Source of the DNA: Oceaniglobus ichthyenteri
GTDB taxonomy: Bacteria; Pseudomonadota; Alphaproteobacteria; Rhodobacterales; Rhodobacteraceae
Assembly: GCF_003057885.1 (NCBI RefSeq)
Contig: NZ_QAGK01000008.1
Coordinates: 116,140 to 180,139 of the forward strand
Direction: 5' to 3'
DNA: 64,000 bases
The translations under genes and the position numbers were made by a program. Shown here one piece after another: positions 15,120-24,215 of this stretch (position 1 is the first letter of the stretch; each line of letters starts with the position of its first letter). A model generated the notes under the pieces. The model worked only from the letters and a program-made list of their open reading frames with translations, searched no databases and was not told the origin of the DNA.

Positions 15120-17209
15120 AATTTGGTTCCTTCGATCACCCAGATCATGTTCGGAAAACTCCACGGCAGGGTCAGGCCGTGATCCATCAGATACCGGCCC
15201 GAAACGGTGATATCTTCGGTTTTCAAAATCGGCGTGCCGCGCGACAGGGCGATGGCATCATCGCGGTTTTTCAGATGGATGCGGTACTGCGCCGTTGGTT
15301 CAAGGGCCGTCAGACGCAAGGGACGGGGCGAGATTTGCGCCGATGTGTCGGCCTTGCCCGCAAAGACCACAAACCGGCTGCCATCGCGCGCGATCTGTTG
15401 TTCGGCAATCACCGCTGGATCGGCGCTATCAAGGCGCAGAATGTCGCCCGCACACATCCAATCGCGGTTTGTCTTCCACCATGTGGTGACATCGCGCAGC
15501 ACGCGCGCCTCGTCCTTGGTCAGTTCGCGGGGGTCCATTTCAAACCCCATATGGCGCTGTGCCGCCACCCAGGCGCGAAACCGGATATCAAGAACCCGCC
15601 CCGAGGTGTGGCAGTGGCGCGGGCCGACATGGCTGCCGGTGATCGCCATGGGCAGGAACAGCGCGGCGTTGTGTTGGATGCGCAGACGTTCCAACGCATC
15701 GTTGCTGTCAGACAGCCACACGCGCTGTGTGCGCGACAGGATGCCAAAATCAATCCGCCCGCCGCCCGATGCACAGCTTTCAATTTCAACCATCGGGAAA
15801 TCGGCGCGCAACCGGTCGATCAGGGCATAGGTGCCCCGGGTTTGCGCCGCATCGGGGGTGGGCAAAACCCGGTTGTGATCCCATTTGATGTAATCCACCG
15901 GATATGCCGAAAGCACCGCCGCGATTTGGTCGAACAGGTAATCGCGCACCTGCGGCAGCGCCATATCAAGCACCATCTGTTGCCGGCCCAAGGTTTGATC
16001 GGGCGCGCCCAAGGCCCAGTCGGGATGGGCGCGATACAGATCACTGTCGGGGTTGACCATTTCAGGTTCAAACCAGATGCCAAATGTCATGCCTTCGCTG
16101 TGCACATGGTCGATCAGCGGCGTCAGGCCGTCTGGGTATTTGCGCGGATCAATCTGCCAATCGCCCAGCGACGTGGTGTCATCATCGCGCCGCCCGAACC
16201 AGCCATCATCCAGCACAAACCGTTCGGCGCCCAAAGCGGCGGCGCGGCTGGCGATGTCTTTCAGGGTGTCGATATCGTGATCGAAATACACTGCCTCCCA
16301 ACAGTTGTAATGCACCGGGCGAGGGCGATCTGGCTGGGGCCAGGTCACGATCCGGTCGCGCAGGTGGCGTTGAAATGCCACGGCGATGCCATTCAGCCCG
16401 GTATCGGAATAGGTGATATAAAGCGGCGCGGTCTGGAATGTGGTTCCTGCGCCCTCAGTATCGGTTGCATTGCCAAATTGCACTTGCCGCCGCCCATCGG
16501 GCAGTTCTTCGGCAATCATTTTGTGCCCGCCCGACCAGCCATAGTGAAACCCGAACGCCGCGCCTTGGGTGTTGGTGGCGCCGCGACAGGGCAGGATCAG
16601 GCCGGGAAAATGTTCGTGGCCCGTGCGCCCGGTGCGGTTTTCGCGGCTGTGGATGCCCGCAGACCAGGGGGTGGCGTTAAGCTGAAACTCACCACACCAC
16701 CGGCCCGATACATCAAGCATTTCATCGGCCAGTTGCGGCGCGGGTAAAACCGGCGCGGCCAACCAGTGCAGATGCACCGGCACATCGGATGTGATGGTGG
16801 CCTGAATGGCAATCACCCGCGTTTCGGGATCGGCGGCAAAGCTGGCGTTATACCGGATGCCGTGCGCGTCATCGCGATAGGTCAGGCGCAGGGTGCGCTC
16901 GGCCTGTACATCGCCAACAAAGCGGAATTGCGGCCGGATCGGCGTGCCGTCGTTTGCGCGCAGGATCAGGCCGGGTTGGCCGGGAAACCCCTGCGCCGCT
17001 TCGGGGCAGATTGACAGGTCGGGGTTGGCATCGAGCATTCCGCCCGTCACGTCGATCATGTGGGCGCGAGCCAGGGTGGCCAGATCCTCACCCGTAGGCA
17101 GCGCGCCGCCCCAATACACACATTCAGGCAGTCGATTGTTGCGGGCGGCCAAAACCAAGGTCTGGCCGCCGACATCTATCCGCCAATGGCGGACTCTACC
17201 ACAAGTCAT
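15116..17209 (-). CDS. Alpha-galactosidase, glycoside hydrolase family 36
   Basis: This is a GH36 alpha-galactosidase of 697 aa that hydrolyses alpha-1,6-galactosides such as melibiose or raffinose-type sugars, or galactosylglycerol. The catalytic barrel is plain: FVLDDGWFGRRDDD, GMTFGIWFEPEMVNPDSDL, the nucleophile Asp in YIKWDHNR, the CASGGGR motif, and the acid/base Asp in VWLSDSNDA. Length is normal for the family. A Shine-Dalgarno AAGGA lies just before ATG 17209, inside the short gap after the permease stop. There is no signal peptide, so it acts in the cytoplasm on imported oligosaccharides. Confidence 0.94.
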   Translation of the reverse strand: MTCGRVRHWRIDVGGQTLVLAARNNRLPECVYWGGALPTGEDLATLARAHMIDVTGGMLDANPDLSICPEAAQGFPGQPGLILRANDGTPIRPQFRFVGDVQAERTLRLTYRDDAHGIRYNASFAADPETRVIAIQATITSDVPVHLHWLAAPVLPAPQLADEMLDVSGRWCGEFQLNATPWSAGIHSRENRTGRTGHEHFPGLILPCRGATNTQGAAFGFHYGWSGGHKMIAEELPDGRRQVQFGNATDTEGAGTTFQTAPLYITYSDTGLNGIAVAFQRHLRDRIVTWPQPDRPRPVHYNCWEAVYFDHDIDTLKDIASRAAALGAERFVLDDGWFGRRDDDTTSLGDWQIDPRKYPDGLTPLIDHVHSEGMTFGIWFEPEMVNPDSDLYRAHPDWALGAPDQTLGRQQMVLDMALPQVRDYLFDQIAAVLSAYPVDYIKWDHNRVLPTPDAAQTRGTYALIDRLRADFPMVEIESCASGGGRIDFGILSRTQRVWLSDSNDALERLRIQHNAALFLPMAITGSHVGPRHCHTSGRVLDIRFRAWVAAQRHMGFEMDPRELTKDEARVLRDVTTWWKTNRDWMCAGDILRLDSADPAVIAEQQIARDGSRFVVFAGKADTSAQISPRPLRLTALEPTAQYRIHLKNRDDAIALSRGTPILKTEDITVSGRYLMDHGLTLPWSFPNMIWVIEGTKL

Positions 17210-17217
17210 GGTTTTCC

Positions 17218-18066
17218 TTACTTCACAGCGCCCAGGGTCAGCCCGGCGATAAAGTGTTTCTGCATCAAGAAGAACATCGCCACCGGGGGCAGGGCGGCCA
17301 CGATGCTGCCCGCGCTCATCAAATGATAGGCGGCGCGATATTGGGCGTTGAAACTGGTGATCCCGGCGGTGACAGGTTGTGATTCAACCCCTTGGGTCAA
17401 AACCACCGCCCAAAAATAATCGTTCCAGATGAATGTGAACACCAAAACCGCCATGGCGGCGAGTGCGGGTTTCATCAGGGGCAGAACGACGTACCAGAAA
17501 ATCCGCCATTCCGCCACGCCTTCGACGCGCGCCGCCTCGATCAATTCATAGGGCAGGGCGCGGATGAAATTGCGCATGAACAGGGTGCAGAACCCGGTTT
17601 GAAACGCGATGTGAAACAAAACCAGTCCGGTTTTGGTATTATACAGCCCCATATCCAGGGTCAGATCGCGCACCGGCACCATCAGAATTTGAAACGGTAC
17701 GAAATTGCCCGCCACAAACATGAAGAATATCCACAGGTTCGAGCGGAATTTATAAATTCCCAAGGCAAAGCCGGTCATTGATGACAGGATGATGCAGCCA
17801 ATTACCGTTGGCACCGTGATCAGGATGGAGTTCATCAGATAGCGGGGCATGTCGGATTCGAAAAACACCATGCCGTAGTTGGTGAATCCCTCAAAGCTGC
17901 CGGGCCAGCCCCAATAATTGCCGCTGGTGAAATCGGCATCGGGTTTGATCGAAAACACCGCGATGGAAATCAGCGGCAAAAGCCAGATCAAAAGAACCAC
18001 AGGCAGTAGCGATTGATAGGTGATCTGCCAGGCGCGCGAGGTTTTTTCAACGGGGGTTGGAAACAT
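17218..18066 (-). CDS. Carbohydrate ABC transporter permease (MalG-type)
   Basis: This is the second inner-membrane subunit of the galactoside ABC importer, 282 aa with six predicted membrane segments. The coupling motif EAARVEGVAEWRIFWYVVLPLMKP (EAA loop, here in shortened form EAARVEGV...LP) is typical of MalG/LacG-type permeases. It follows the MalF-type gene after a 69-base gap and is followed after 8 bases by the alpha-galactosidase gene. Confidence 0.93.
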   Translation of the reverse strand: MFPTPVEKTSRAWQITYQSLLPVVLLIWLLPLISIAVFSIKPDADFTSGNYWGWPGSFEGFTNYGMVFFESDMPRYLMNSILITVPTVIGCIILSSMTGFALGIYKFRSNLWIFFMFVAGNFVPFQILMVPVRDLTLDMGLYNTKTGLVLFHIAFQTGFCTLFMRNFIRALPYELIEAARVEGVAEWRIFWYVVLPLMKPALAAMAVLVFTFIWNDYFWAVVLTQGVESQPVTAGITSFNAQYRAAYHLMSAGSIVAALPPVAMFFLMQKHFIAGLTLGAVK

Positions 18067-18135
18067 CGTGCACGCCCTTTCCAGAAATGTCGGTGCGGGC
18101 GCGGTAAGGCAACCCCGGGAATAGCTGTGCGCGCG

Positions 18136-19053
18136 TCATCTGCCGCGTTCCTCCTTGTACATCGACCACAGAAAATAGGTGATGAAAAACAGCATGATAA
18201 GAAACAACACCACGGCAATCGCCGCGCCATATCCCATGCGGAACCCGTATTCCGATAGCGCCACTTCGAACATGTAAAACGACAGCACCCGGGATTCGCC
18301 GAACGGGCCACCGTTGGTCATGATCGAGATCAGATCGAAACTGCGCAGCGCGCCGATGATGGTGACGACAAAGGCAATGAATGTGGCCGGTTTCAACTGT
18401 GGAATGATGATATACCACAGCATTTTCCACCCTTTGGCATTGTCCAGACGCCCCGCCTCGATCTGTTCGGGGTTCACGCCGTTCAGGCCGGTCAGATACA
18501 GGATCATGCAATAGGCGGTCTGCGGCCAAAGCCCGGCCAGAATGATGCCATAGGTGACATATGTCGGATCGCCCAACACGTTGATCGGCCCCAATCCGAC
18601 CCAACCCAACATGATGTTTAACAACCCAAAAGTGGGGTCGTAAAACCAGGTGAACACCAGCCCGACAACAACCTGTGAAATCACGAAAGGAAAGAAAAAC
18701 AGTGATTTATACAGGCGGATTCCGGTCACCGTCTGATTCAGAAACAGGGCAATGAACAGGCCCGCCGGAATTGCCAGAAGATACAGCAGTAGCCATAAAA
18801 AGTTATTGCGCAACGATGTATAGAAGGCATCGTCGTAATACAGTTCTTCGTAATTTTGCAGGCCGATATATTCGGGCGCGCCCAGTCCATCCCATTCAAG
18901 CAGCGAGATGCGGAAGGATTGAAAGATCGGAAAGATCACGTAAAACGCGAAGAAAATCAGACCCGGAGCCAGGAAAAGCCAGGGTGACACCCTGATCTGG
19001 TTGCGTTGCCACCAGGATCGGGTGTCGGTGCCGGAATGGGCCGTGTCTGTCAT
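18136..19053 (-). CDS. Carbohydrate ABC transporter permease (MalF-type)
   Basis: This is the first inner-membrane subunit of the importer, 305 aa. It has a cytoplasmic N-terminus followed by PWLFLAPGLIFFAFYVIFPI as the first membrane segment and the EAA-loop segment QIEAGRLDNAKGWKMLWYIIIPQL. The gene is separated from the binding-protein gene by 120 bases containing a GC-rich stem-loop. Confidence 0.93.
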   Translation of the reverse strand: MTDTAHSGTDTRSWWQRNQIRVSPWLFLAPGLIFFAFYVIFPIFQSFRISLLEWDGLGAPEYIGLQNYEELYYDDAFYTSLRNNFLWLLLYLLAIPAGLFIALFLNQTVTGIRLYKSLFFFPFVISQVVVGLVFTWFYDPTFGLLNIMLGWVGLGPINVLGDPTYVTYGIILAGLWPQTAYCMILYLTGLNGVNPEQIEAGRLDNAKGWKMLWYIIIPQLKPATFIAFVVTIIGALRSFDLISIMTNGGPFGESRVLSFYMFEVALSEYGFRMGYGAAIAVVLFLIMLFFITYFLWSMYKEERGR

Positions 19054-19137
19054 GAATCCCCCTGATCCGATTGAGATCGCATCGCGAAACGGTACCGGTT
19101 GTACGGTTTGGCGCTGAAATCTTGTGCCTTGCGCAAA

Positions 19138-19165
19138 GGGGGCGCCCCAAAAACAGAGCGCCCCG
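19138..19165 (-). terminator. Intercistronic stem-loop between binding-protein and permease genes
   Basis: GGGGCGC (19139-19145) and GCGCCCC (19158-19164) form a 7-bp GC stem with a 12-nt A-rich loop, just downstream of the binding-protein stop codon. Such structures after malE-like genes usually attenuate transcription or protect the upstream mRNA so that the binding protein is made in excess. Confidence 0.5.
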
Positions 19166-19173
19166 GTTTGATA

Positions 19174-20439
19174 TCAGTAGATGCGCGCGCGCGCACGCTC
19201 CAGCCGCTCAAGGATCTTGTCCAGATTGTCTGGACGAACCATGAATTCCTGAAACCCTTCCATGGCGACCTTGGCCATTTCGGCGGGGGCGTCGCGGTCA
19301 AAAAACTGTGCCACACCACCGGGGCTGTTGGAGGACAGCATGGCAAAGCCTTCCTTCAGGAACTTGTCGTCATCCACCGAAGATTGGTTGTTCACCGGCA
19401 ATTGGCCCAAGGCATCGCCGCTATTGATCAGGGTCTGGTTTTCGGCCGAGACGACCCATTTCAGGAACGCCTTGGCGTTGTCCTTGTTGGTGGCACCGCT
19501 GGGGATGTGGAATGTGTCGGTTGGCGCGTCTTCGGCCAATTCGACATCGGGGTTGATGGCGGGGAACTGGAAGAAATCCAGTTTGTCATCGTCCAAACCG
19601 CCCTCGCGCAGGGGGGCGACCGCGAAGTTGCCCATCAAATAGGCGGCGGCATCGCCCCCGGTCATGAATGGCAACGCCTCTTGCCAGCTATAGGCGGTAT
19701 GGTTGTCGATGAATGCGCCCATATCGATCAGTTCGCGCCAGTTGGCAAAGGTCTGGCGCACCTCGTCCGAGGTCCAGGATTCCTGGCCATTGGTCAGGGC
19801 GGCGTGGAAATCATAGCCGTTGGTGCGCATGTTCAGGTAATCAAACCACCCGCCAGCGGTCCAAAGGAATTTGGTGCCGATGGTGAAACATTTGATGCCG
19901 TTGTCCAACAGCGTCTGGCAGTTGGATTTCAACGTGTCCCAATCCTGTGGCTCGCTCAGGTCGTATTTTTCATAGATGTCTTTGCGGTAATAAACGCCCC
20001 ATTGGTAATAGGTATATGGCACGCCCCATTGTTTGTCGTTCAGGGTCATGGCGCCCTTGGTTGATGCCAATTCCTCGCTCAGCTGGCCCTCCCAGATGTC
20101 AGAAACATCTTCGAACAGCCCGGCGTCGACATAGGGCAGCATCCGGTTGGCGGCATACCAGTTGGCCACATCGGGCGCATTGGCAGTCAGGAAATTGCGG
20201 ATCTGCGTCTTGTATGCCTCGCGGTCGATCACCGTCAGTTCGATGTTCAGATCGGGGTGCATGTCGCCAAACCGTTCGACCATGCCTTCCATCACCGCGC
20301 GGGGGGCGGGGTTGGACATGTCGGAAAAGATCACCAGATCGCCCGACAGTTTTTCTGTGTGGGCATCGGCAAACGCGCCTGTCGCCATAATGGCCGAAAC
20401 GCCAAGCGCTGTAACCGACGCTTTCAATGTGGACACCAT
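19174..20439 (-). CDS. ABC transporter sugar-binding protein
   Basis: This is the periplasmic binding protein (family 1, MalE-like) of the galactoside importer, 421 aa. A signal peptide is visible (STLKASVTALGVSAIMATGA, then FADAHTEKL). The mature part has WGVPYTYYQWGVYYRKDIYEKY and PFMTGGDAAAYLMGNF, typical of carbohydrate-binding proteins. ATG 20439 was chosen because GGGAG lies 6 bases upstream and the signal peptide starts there; the open frame extends to 20556 without support. It is the first gene of the ten-gene leftward galactoside operon. The ligand is likely an alpha- or beta-galactoside. Confidence 0.9.
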   Translation of the reverse strand: MVSTLKASVTALGVSAIMATGAFADAHTEKLSGDLVIFSDMSNPAPRAVMEGMVERFGDMHPDLNIELTVIDREAYKTQIRNFLTANAPDVANWYAANRMLPYVDAGLFEDVSDIWEGQLSEELASTKGAMTLNDKQWGVPYTYYQWGVYYRKDIYEKYDLSEPQDWDTLKSNCQTLLDNGIKCFTIGTKFLWTAGGWFDYLNMRTNGYDFHAALTNGQESWTSDEVRQTFANWRELIDMGAFIDNHTAYSWQEALPFMTGGDAAAYLMGNFAVAPLREGGLDDDKLDFFQFPAINPDVELAEDAPTDTFHIPSGATNKDNAKAFLKWVVSAENQTLINSGDALGQLPVNNQSSVDDDKFLKEGFAMLSSNSPGGVAQFFDRDAPAEMAKVAMEGFQEFMVRPDNLDKILERLERARARIY

Positions 20440-20456
20440 AAGATACTCCCAATATT

Positions 20457-20522
20457 GTTTCATTATTTGAAACTTAGTTTTAGATATTGAAATGATAACA
20501 GCACTGGGGTTATGCTTGTCAA
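20457..20522 (-). promoter_or_regulatory. Promoter of the galactoside operon with candidate IclR operator
   Basis: On the minus strand there is TTGACA (20522-20517) and a -10-like TATCAT (20497-20492), spacer 19. Downstream of them, at 20457-20473, lies the inverted repeat GTTTCA-N5-TGAAAC. It would sit in the early transcribed region, 18 bases before the binding-protein start codon. A second short inverted repeat (ATAAC...GTTAT) lies between the -35 and -10. The divergent IclR gene at 20621 is the natural candidate to bind here. Confidence 0.5.
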
Positions 20523-20620
20523 CAGTTTCCTCAGCCGCTTTGCCGATCCAAGACATCTCACCTCATCGACCCGGACGCGTGAAAAACGGGTTCAGCCCCA
20601 ACACACCAAGGAGGCGCGAT

Positions 20621-21442
20621 ATGACAGAGAAATCCGCCAAAGGGGCCGCGCGCGATGGAACCGTGGGCAAAGCGTTGGATGTTCTGGATCAGGTGGCGGG
20701 GTATGGCCGCCCGGTGCGGTTTTCCGAAGTGTTGGCCGACAGCCCCTATCCCAAGGCAACGCTGTATCGGTTGCTGCAAACTCTGACCTCGCAAGGCATG
20801 CTGGCGCTTGATCCGGATCGCGGTGCCTATGTGTTGGGCGTGCGACTGGTGCGTCTGGCCCATGCGGCGTGGCAAACCACATCTCTTGCCCCCGTGGCCC
20901 GCCCGCATATTGATGCTTTGTCCGCGGATCTGGCGGAAACCGTGCATCTGGCACAGCTGGATCATGCGCAGGTGTTGTATGTCGACAAACGCAATGCCGC
21001 CGTGCCAGTTGAAATGTATTCCCAGGCGGGCAAGGTTGGCCCGGCCTATTGCACTGGCGTGGGCAAGGCGATGATGGCGTTCCTGCCCGAATCCGATATT
21101 GGCGGGGTTCTGGCGCAACAATCGTTTCATCCGTTTACCGAACACACGCTGACCGGCCCCGATGCCCTGCGCGCCGAACTGGCGGCCATTCGCACACGCG
21201 GATATGCGTTTGATCGCGAAGAACATGAACCGGGCATCATTTGTGTCGCGATGCCGATTCTGTCGGACGCCGGGCATGTGTTGGGCGCGCTTTCGGTCAC
21301 TGCCACCACTGCGCGGCGCAGCCTTGAGGATTTGGCCAGCCTTGCCCCGGCCCTGCGCAAAACTGCGATATTGATTGCCCGGGATGCGGCCGCCTGGCGG
21401 TTTCCCGACCGAATTTCACAGCCATTTTCCAAAACAGGATAG
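20621..21442 (+). CDS. IclR family transcriptional regulator
   Basis: This is a 273-aa IclR-type regulator. The N-terminal winged helix ([36 protein letters not shown]) is followed by the effector domain with [33 protein letters not shown] and the GxxCVAxPI-like segment [14 protein letters not shown]. The start at ATG 20621 follows a strong AAGGAGG at 20608-20614; an upstream in-frame ATG at 20492 would run through the divergent promoter. It is transcribed divergently from the galactoside operon and together with the ABC ATPase, so it is probably the local sugar-responsive regulator. Confidence 0.92.
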   Translation: MTEKSAKGAARDGTVGKALDVLDQVAGYGRPVRFSEVLADSPYPKATLYRLLQTLTSQGMLALDPDRGAYVLGVRLVRLAHAAWQTTSLAPVARPHIDALSADLAETVHLAQLDHAQVLYVDKRNAAVPVEMYSQAGKVGPAYCTGVGKAMMAFLPESDIGGVLAQQSFHPFTEHTLTGPDALRAELAAIRTRGYAFDREEHEPGIICVAMPILSDAGHVLGALSVTATTARRSLEDLASLAPALRKTAILIARDAAAWRFPDRISQPFSKTG

Positions 21443-21447
21443 ACCGA

Positions 21448-22506
21448 ATGTCAGGTGTCACGCTTTCCAAGGTTATCAAACGCTACGGCGATGTGCAGGT
21501 GATCCACGGGATCGACCTTGAGATTGCGGATGGTGAGTTTTGCGTGTTTGTCGGCCCGTCGGGCTGTGGCAAATCCACCCTGTTGCGCATGGTTGCCGGG
21601 CTTGAGGAAACGACTCAAGGCGCGATGCATATCGGCGCTCGCGATGTCACCCGCGAAGACCCGGCCGAGCGCGGCGTGGCGATGGTATTTCAGACCTACG
21701 CTTTGTATCCCCATATGACCGTGGCCGAAAATATGGGATTCGGGTTAAAGATGAACGGCCATCCCAAGGCCGAGATCGACGCCAAAGTGGCCGAGGCGAC
21801 GCGCATTCTGAAGCTTGACGATTATCTCAAACGTAAACCGGCCGCCCTGTCTGGGGGGCAACGGCAACGTGTGGCGATTGGCCGGGCTATCGTGCGTGGC
21901 CCCGAAGTGTTCTTGTTTGACGAACCCCTGTCCAATCTCGATGCCGAATTGCGAGTGGAAATGCGGGTGGAAATTGCCCGCCTGCACAAGGAAATCGGCG
22001 CGACGATGATTTACGTCACCCATGATCAGGTCGAGGCGATGACCCTGGCCGATAAAATCGTGGTGCTGCGTGCCGGGCGGATCGAACAGGTGGGCGCGCC
22101 GCTGGAATTATACCGCGACCCCGACAATAAATTCGTGGCCGGTTTCATTGGCTCACCGGCGATGAATTTTCTGAACGCAACCGTGGCTGAGGGGCGCGCG
22201 GTTTCGGTGCCATCATTGCAAACCGCGCTGACCCTGCCGGTGCAGGTGCCCCCCGAGGGCACAAACGTGACCGTGGGCGTGCGCCCCGAACATATCGAAA
22301 TTGTGCCCGGCGACACCCACACAGTCGAGCTGACCGAGGCGCTGGGCGGGGTTTCTTATGTTTATCTGGCGTCGGGCAGCGGCGAGCGGATGATCGTGGA
22401 AGAACGCGGTGACGAACGCTCGGTCACAGGATCAAAGGTGGCGGTGCGGTTTGACCCCGCGCGCGCGCTGTTGTTCGATACCAAAACCGAAGCGCGCATT
22501 CGATAA
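21448..22506 (+). CDS. ugpC: Sugar ABC transporter ATP-binding protein (UgpC/MalK type)
   Basis: This is the ATPase of the galactoside importer, 352 aa. It has Walker A (GPSGCGKST), the signature [14 protein letters not shown], Walker B ([16 protein letters not shown]) and the switch His in [13 protein letters not shown]-terminal regulatory TOBE-like domain ([10 protein letters not shown]) marks it as MalK/UgpC type, which can serve more than one importer. It begins 5 bases after the IclR stop, so the two are co-transcribed, divergent from the rest of the transporter. The symbol reflects family naming, not proven glycerol-3-phosphate transport. Confidence 0.9.
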   Translation: MSGVTLSKVIKRYGDVQVIHGIDLEIADGEFCVFVGPSGCGKSTLLRMVAGLEETTQGAMHIGARDVTREDPAERGVAMVFQTYALYPHMTVAENMGFGLKMNGHPKAEIDAKVAEATRILKLDDYLKRKPAALSGGQRQRVAIGRAIVRGPEVFLFDEPLSNLDAELRVEMRVEIARLHKEIGATMIYVTHDQVEAMTLADKIVVLRAGRIEQVGAPLELYRDPDNKFVAGFIGSPAMNFLNATVAEGRAVSVPSLQTALTLPVQVPPEGTNVTVGVRPEHIEIVPGDTHTVELTEALGGVSYVYLASGSGERMIVEERGDERSVTGSKVAVRFDPARALLFDTKTEARIR

Positions 22507-22513
22507 GGCCGGA

Positions 22514-22536
22514 TGAGGGGCGGCGCGCGCCCCTCA
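22514..22536. terminator. Hairpin between convergent ABC ATPase and soeC
   Basis: TGAGGGGCG (22514-22522) pairs with CGCCCCTCA (22528-22536) over 9 bp with a 5-nt loop, in the 36-base gap between two convergent genes. No U-tract is present on either side; it could act as a bidirectional barrier. Confidence 0.55.
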
Positions 22537-22542
22537 GTTCGC

Positions 22543-23421
22543 TTAGGCGGCTTGGCGGCCGTAATACAGCGATACGGTGTGTTCCGCCTCGGCAAAGAAC
22601 AACCAACGGCTGACCAACACGCCGCACAGATGAGACAAGACAGCGATCGCCGCCACGATGTGGTTGAACGGCAATAGCAACATCACAATCGGCGCCGCAA
22701 ACGCCAGAACCAACGCGATGATCCGCAGTTTGATCGCGTGTTTGCGCGCGATTACAAATACCATTTCCTTGGTCAGGTAATTGCCTTCGGAATGGGGGGC
22801 CTCAAACAGGCGCACCTTGCCGATATGGCCGAGGCCCGTGGCGGTTTCCGCGGTGCTGCCCGATGCGGCAAAGCGGGCATCACCGGCCTGCCAGACCAGA
22901 AATTGGCCAATCCCCGTGGCGGCCAGCAGGATGATCGCGGCATTTACCTCTCCTGACAACAGCGCGCCACCCGACAGGGAATAGCCGATGAACATGGCGT
23001 TGGTTGACCAATGCGCCCAGCGTGGCACGGTTTTGATCGAGGCATAAATCATCGACGTGATATACACTGTGGCAATACAGGCCAGCGCGCCCAGCCACCC
23101 CAGGGGCGCAATGCGCAGACCAAAGAATATCAGCGCCGCGGCAAACAGCCCCATCACCCCCAAAGTGATGACAGAGGCCCAGCCTTCGCGCGACAACCAC
23201 GATGTGCGCCATTGGGTAAACGCCTTGAGCGCGCGTTCGGGATGGCCCAGGTGAAAGGTGGAAAACACCAACCCGCCCGCAGCCAGCGCAAAAGCAACAG
23301 CGAAGAAAATGAAGGCGTTGAAACCTTCGACACGGGGCAGGCCCACGCCAAGAAACGCCAGCAGGCCAAAACCCATGCCCGACAGGGTGGTGAATGCAAT
23401 AATCGAAGCGGCGGGATGCAT
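22543..23421 (-). CDS. soeC: DmsC/NrfD-type membrane anchor, probable sulfite dehydrogenase subunit SoeC
   Basis: This 292-aa integral membrane protein of the DmsC family has about eight hydrophobic segments (for example IAFTTLSGMGFGLLAFLGVG and FAVAFALAAGGLVFSTFHLGHP). It anchors the iron-sulfur and molybdenum subunits on the cytoplasmic face and passes electrons to or from quinone. Its start overlaps the soeB stop by one base (TGATG). In a taurine-degrading context the complex most likely oxidises sulfite, as described for SoeABC in phototrophic sulfur bacteria and inferred for roseobacters. A DMSO-reductase role is the alternative. Confidence 0.8.
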   Translation of the reverse strand: MHPAASIIAFTTLSGMGFGLLAFLGVGLPRVEGFNAFIFFAVAFALAAGGLVFSTFHLGHPERALKAFTQWRTSWLSREGWASVITLGVMGLFAAALIFFGLRIAPLGWLGALACIATVYITSMIYASIKTVPRWAHWSTNAMFIGYSLSGGALLSGEVNAAIILLAATGIGQFLVWQAGDARFAASGSTAETATGLGHIGKVRLFEAPHSEGNYLTKEMVFVIARKHAIKLRIIALVLAFAAPIVMLLLPFNHIVAAIAVLSHLCGVLVSRWLFFAEAEHTVSLYYGRQAA

Positions 23422-24161
23422 CAGAGTTTCTCCAGCGTTTTGTCAAGCCAACCGAGGAACCCTTTGGGTGAATCGGCCACGGGTTCAAGAAACGGTGCCA
23501 GGACATCGATATCCTGATCCTTGGGGCGGGGAGGCAGGTATTTGTTGACCGGTTTCGTGCCCTGTTCGGGCATCAGATCAAACCCACCACGTTCAGCCAC
23601 CAGCATCGACACATCGCTGTTCGGATCGCCCAGATCGCCGAAATGGCGCGCGCCCGCGGGGCAGGTGCGCACACAGGCCGGTTGACGGTCTTCCTCGGGG
23701 AGGTTTTCGTTATAGATCCGATCAACGCACAGGGTGCATTTTTTCATCACCTTTTCAACCGGGTCCATTTCACGCGCCCCATACGGGCAGGCCCAGGCAC
23801 ACAGGCCACAGCCGATGCAATCGGTCTCGTTCACCAAGACAATGCCATCTTCGACGCGCTTGTAACTGGCCCCGGTGGGGCAGACGGTAACGCATGGCGC
23901 GTCTTCGCAATGCAGGCAGGATTTGGGAAAGTGAATCGTCTGCGCCGGGCCGGTTTTTGGCTGAACCTCGAAACTGTGAATCCGGTTCAGAAAACTGCCC
24001 ACAGGATCGGCCCCATAGGCGTTTTTATCGCTCAAGGGCGCGCCATAGTTTTCGGTGTTCCAGCCTTTGCACGAGGTGACACAGGCGTGACAGCCCACAC
24101 ATGTATCAAGGTCGATCACCAATCCCAGCTTTTTCTGGGTACTTGCGGGAAGATCAGTCAT
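23421..24161 (-). CDS. soeB: 4Fe-4S ferredoxin-type subunit, probable SoeB
   Basis: This is the electron-transfer subunit, 246 aa, with Cys groups for four [4Fe-4S] clusters: CVGCHACVTSC, CLHCEDAPCVTVCP, CIGCGLCAWACP and CTLC with ACVRTCP. No signal or twin-arginine sequence is present, so it faces the cytoplasm. ATG 24161 is preferred because a purine-rich stretch precedes it; an ATG at 24188 is also in frame. It lies 54 bases after soeA and overlaps soeC. It relays electrons between the SoeA cofactor and the SoeC quinone site. Confidence 0.88.
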   Translation of the reverse strand: MTDLPASTQKKLGLVIDLDTCVGCHACVTSCKGWNTENYGAPLSDKNAYGADPVGSFLNRIHSFEVQPKTGPAQTIHFPKSCLHCEDAPCVTVCPTGASYKRVEDGIVLVNETDCIGCGLCAWACPYGAREMDPVEKVMKKCTLCVDRIYNENLPEEDRQPACVRTCPAGARHFGDLGDPNSDVSMLVAERGGFDLMPEQGTKPVNKYLPPRPKDQDIDVLAPFLEPVADSPKGFLGWLDKTLEKL

Positions 24162-24215
24162 GCACGGCCCCCTTGGTTTTGTTTGCATCCAAAGATTTGA
24201 AGTCTGCGTATGTCA

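Noticed and set aside
15179..16747. 522-codon open frame opposite the alpha-galactosidase gene
   Set aside because: It is antisense to a clear GH36 gene; no family features or ribosome-binding site.
19217..19238. GntR-operator-like sequence (TTGTCTGGACGA, 11 of 12) inside the sugar-binding-protein gene
   Set aside because: It lies in the last codons of a coding region, far from a promoter and in another pathway; one near match in 64 kb is compatible with chance.
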